Positions 12,871-13,784 of a stretch of DNA of 13,784 bases are shown here, piece by piece. The notes under the pieces are model-generated. The model made no database searches and was not told where the DNA came from. It worked only from the letters and a program-made list of their open reading frames with translations. The DNA is from Cryomorphaceae bacterium (GTDB lineage: Bacteria > Bacteroidota > Bacteroidia > Flavobacteriales > Schleiferiaceae), in contig DMDX01000036.1 in NCBI GenBank assembly GCA_003451355.1, positions 1 to 13,784 on the forward strand, written 5' to 3'. Position numbers and translations under genes: made by a program. The stretch's first letter is position 1; every line of letters begins with the position of its first letter.

Positions 12871-13784
12871 GACTTGGTGTTTAATTGTTCAACCACGATT
12901 CGCTCTAAATCTTCAATTGAAATGTTTTTCGCGAGAATGGTTCCATCTCCATCTAAAAGCATAACCAATGGAGTAGTTGGAATATAGTAGTAGTGACGAA
13001 AAGTGATTTGACTGAACCGGTTGTCGTAACAGTTTACCCAGTTAAGACCATTTGATTTTATGTACGTACGCCATTCGTCGAGATCAGCTTCTGTAGTAAC
13101 AGCAATTACCTCCACCCCTTGACTTTTGAACTTGTCGTAAAACGATTTCAGAACAGGCGTTGTCTTCTGACAATGGCTGCAGGTTGCATCCCAGAAGTAC
13201 AGTACATGGAGCTTACCCCTATGAAATTCACTAAGCTTCTTCTTTGAGTCATCTTCTAGTAAAAATTCAAAATCCGGAGCCACGCTTCCGAGAAGATTCC
13301 AACTAAGCTCGTCGGCCTTCCGAACGATCTTTTGCAGATTCTCATCGGATTCCCATGAAGCGATACCTGTGCGGTAAAATTTATCTACCATGTACACAAA
13401 TGCTTTATCCATGCCCATCACCTTGGAGCCCTCAAATCTTATCGTCAACTTAGAAACCAAGATATCCAGAACCCCTGGGGCAATGGGCTGAGAAAACAAA
13501 ACATTTAACGCCGCCACTGCGCTGTCCGGTACAGGAGGGCACACTTTGTCAAAATAGAAATCCATATTCCGAAGTAGAAATGGACTTCGAATCATTGCCG
13601 GGTCATCCAAAGCACAATTCTTCCAGTATGCTGCGGACCATTTTTGAAAATTTTGAGCTGGATCCCATTGAATACTTGACATCGGATCGCGTGCACCAAT
13701 AAACCGGGCTATCTGTAGTTCACTGTGATCCGTCGCCCATTGTTCTTCCCATGAGCTGAAAATTCCTGAAGCATTCTCAGGGCT
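12867..13784 (-). CDS. DUF5106-thioredoxin (TlpA-like) protein, 5' end missing
   Basis: This is probably an exported thiol-disulfide protein of the TlpA/ResA type. An ATG at 13682 exists, but the frame stays open without a stop to the window edge (34 more codons, reading SPENASGIFSSWEEQW and on). That ATG is therefore probably internal, and the true N-terminus, with any signal or lipoprotein peptide, is outside. The first part resembles DUF5106 (FYFDKVCPP, MGMDKAFVYMVDKFYRTG, ADELSWNLLGSVAPDF). A thioredoxin fold follows, with the active site CSHC encoded at 13170-13181 in YFWDATCSHC, and a cis-proline region IPTTPLVMLLD. CxxC suggests reduction or isomerisation of disulfides in the cell envelope; partners are unknown. 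Its TGA stop overlaps the start of the PorV-like gene as ATGA, so the two are translationally coupled. Base composition matches the PorV-like gene, not the GC-rich left part. Confidence 0.85.
   Translation of the reverse strand, partial: SPENASGIFSSWEEQWATDHSELQIARFIGARDPMSSIQWDPAQNFQKWSAAYWKNCALDDPAMIRSPFLLRNMDFYFDKVCPPVPDSAVAALNVLFSQPIAPGVLDILVSKLTIRFEGSKVMGMDKAFVYMVDKFYRTGIASWESDENLQKIVRKADELSWNLLGSVAPDFEFLLEDDSKKKLSEFHRGKLHVLYFWDATCSHCQKTTPVLKSFYDKFKSQGVEVIAVTTEADLDEWRTYIKSNGLNWVNCYDNRFSQITFRHYYYIPTTPLVMLLDGDGTILAKNISIEDLERIVVEQLNTKS

Overview
The window looks like chromosomal DNA of a GC-rich member of the Bacteroidota, most likely Flavobacteriales or a close relative. Several genes point this way. 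There is a long-form PurF-family protein, an acidic 74-aa DUF2795-type protein, and a SecA with extra N-terminal sequence and no C-terminal zinc finger. There is also a PorV-type outer-membrane protein of the type IX secretion system and a DUF5106-thioredoxin protein. Promoters fit the Bacteroidota -7 consensus TAnnTTTG, and I see no clear Shine-Dalgarno sequences. No tRNA, rRNA, CRISPR array, insertion sequence or prophage gene is visible, and no gene-free stretch exceeds 100 bases.

Layout. Positions 1-338 (minus) hold the 5' part of an ACMSD gene (kynurenine-pathway decarboxylase), running off the left edge. Diverging from it are the plus-strand genes: a 626-aa amidophosphoribosyltransferase-family protein (400-2280), a PduO-type corrinoid adenosyltransferase (2333-2902), the DUF2795-type protein (2945-3169) and SecA (3239-6592). 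Convergent to SecA is a minus-strand pair overlapping by 14 bases: an AddA/RecB-like helicase-nuclease (7825-11028) followed by glycine C-acetyltransferase Kbl (6642-7838). Diverging from the helicase is manganese-type superoxide dismutase (11125-11730), which ends at a strong, probably bidirectional terminator (11761-11792). Beyond it lies a two-gene minus-strand unit with an ATGA overlap: a DUF5106/thioredoxin protein (cut by the right edge) and a PorV-like barrel protein.

Most genes are housekeeping: purine-type PRPP chemistry, B12 activation, protein export, threonine/glycine metabolism, DNA repair and superoxide defence. They do not form one pathway. Three things deserve a second look. 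First, TAnnTTTG or a near match sits only 4-8 bases before four start codons, suggesting near-leaderless transcripts. Second, GC content falls sharply after the sodA terminator, where the thioredoxin/PorV-like pair begins. Third, small palindromes and competing hairpins lie in several short intergenic gaps. I found no convincing undescribed system; the nearest candidate is the redoxin/PorV-like pair, which may be an accessory export module. Two edge genes were read by hand translation: ACMSD at the left edge and the 5' extension of the redoxin gene at the right edge.
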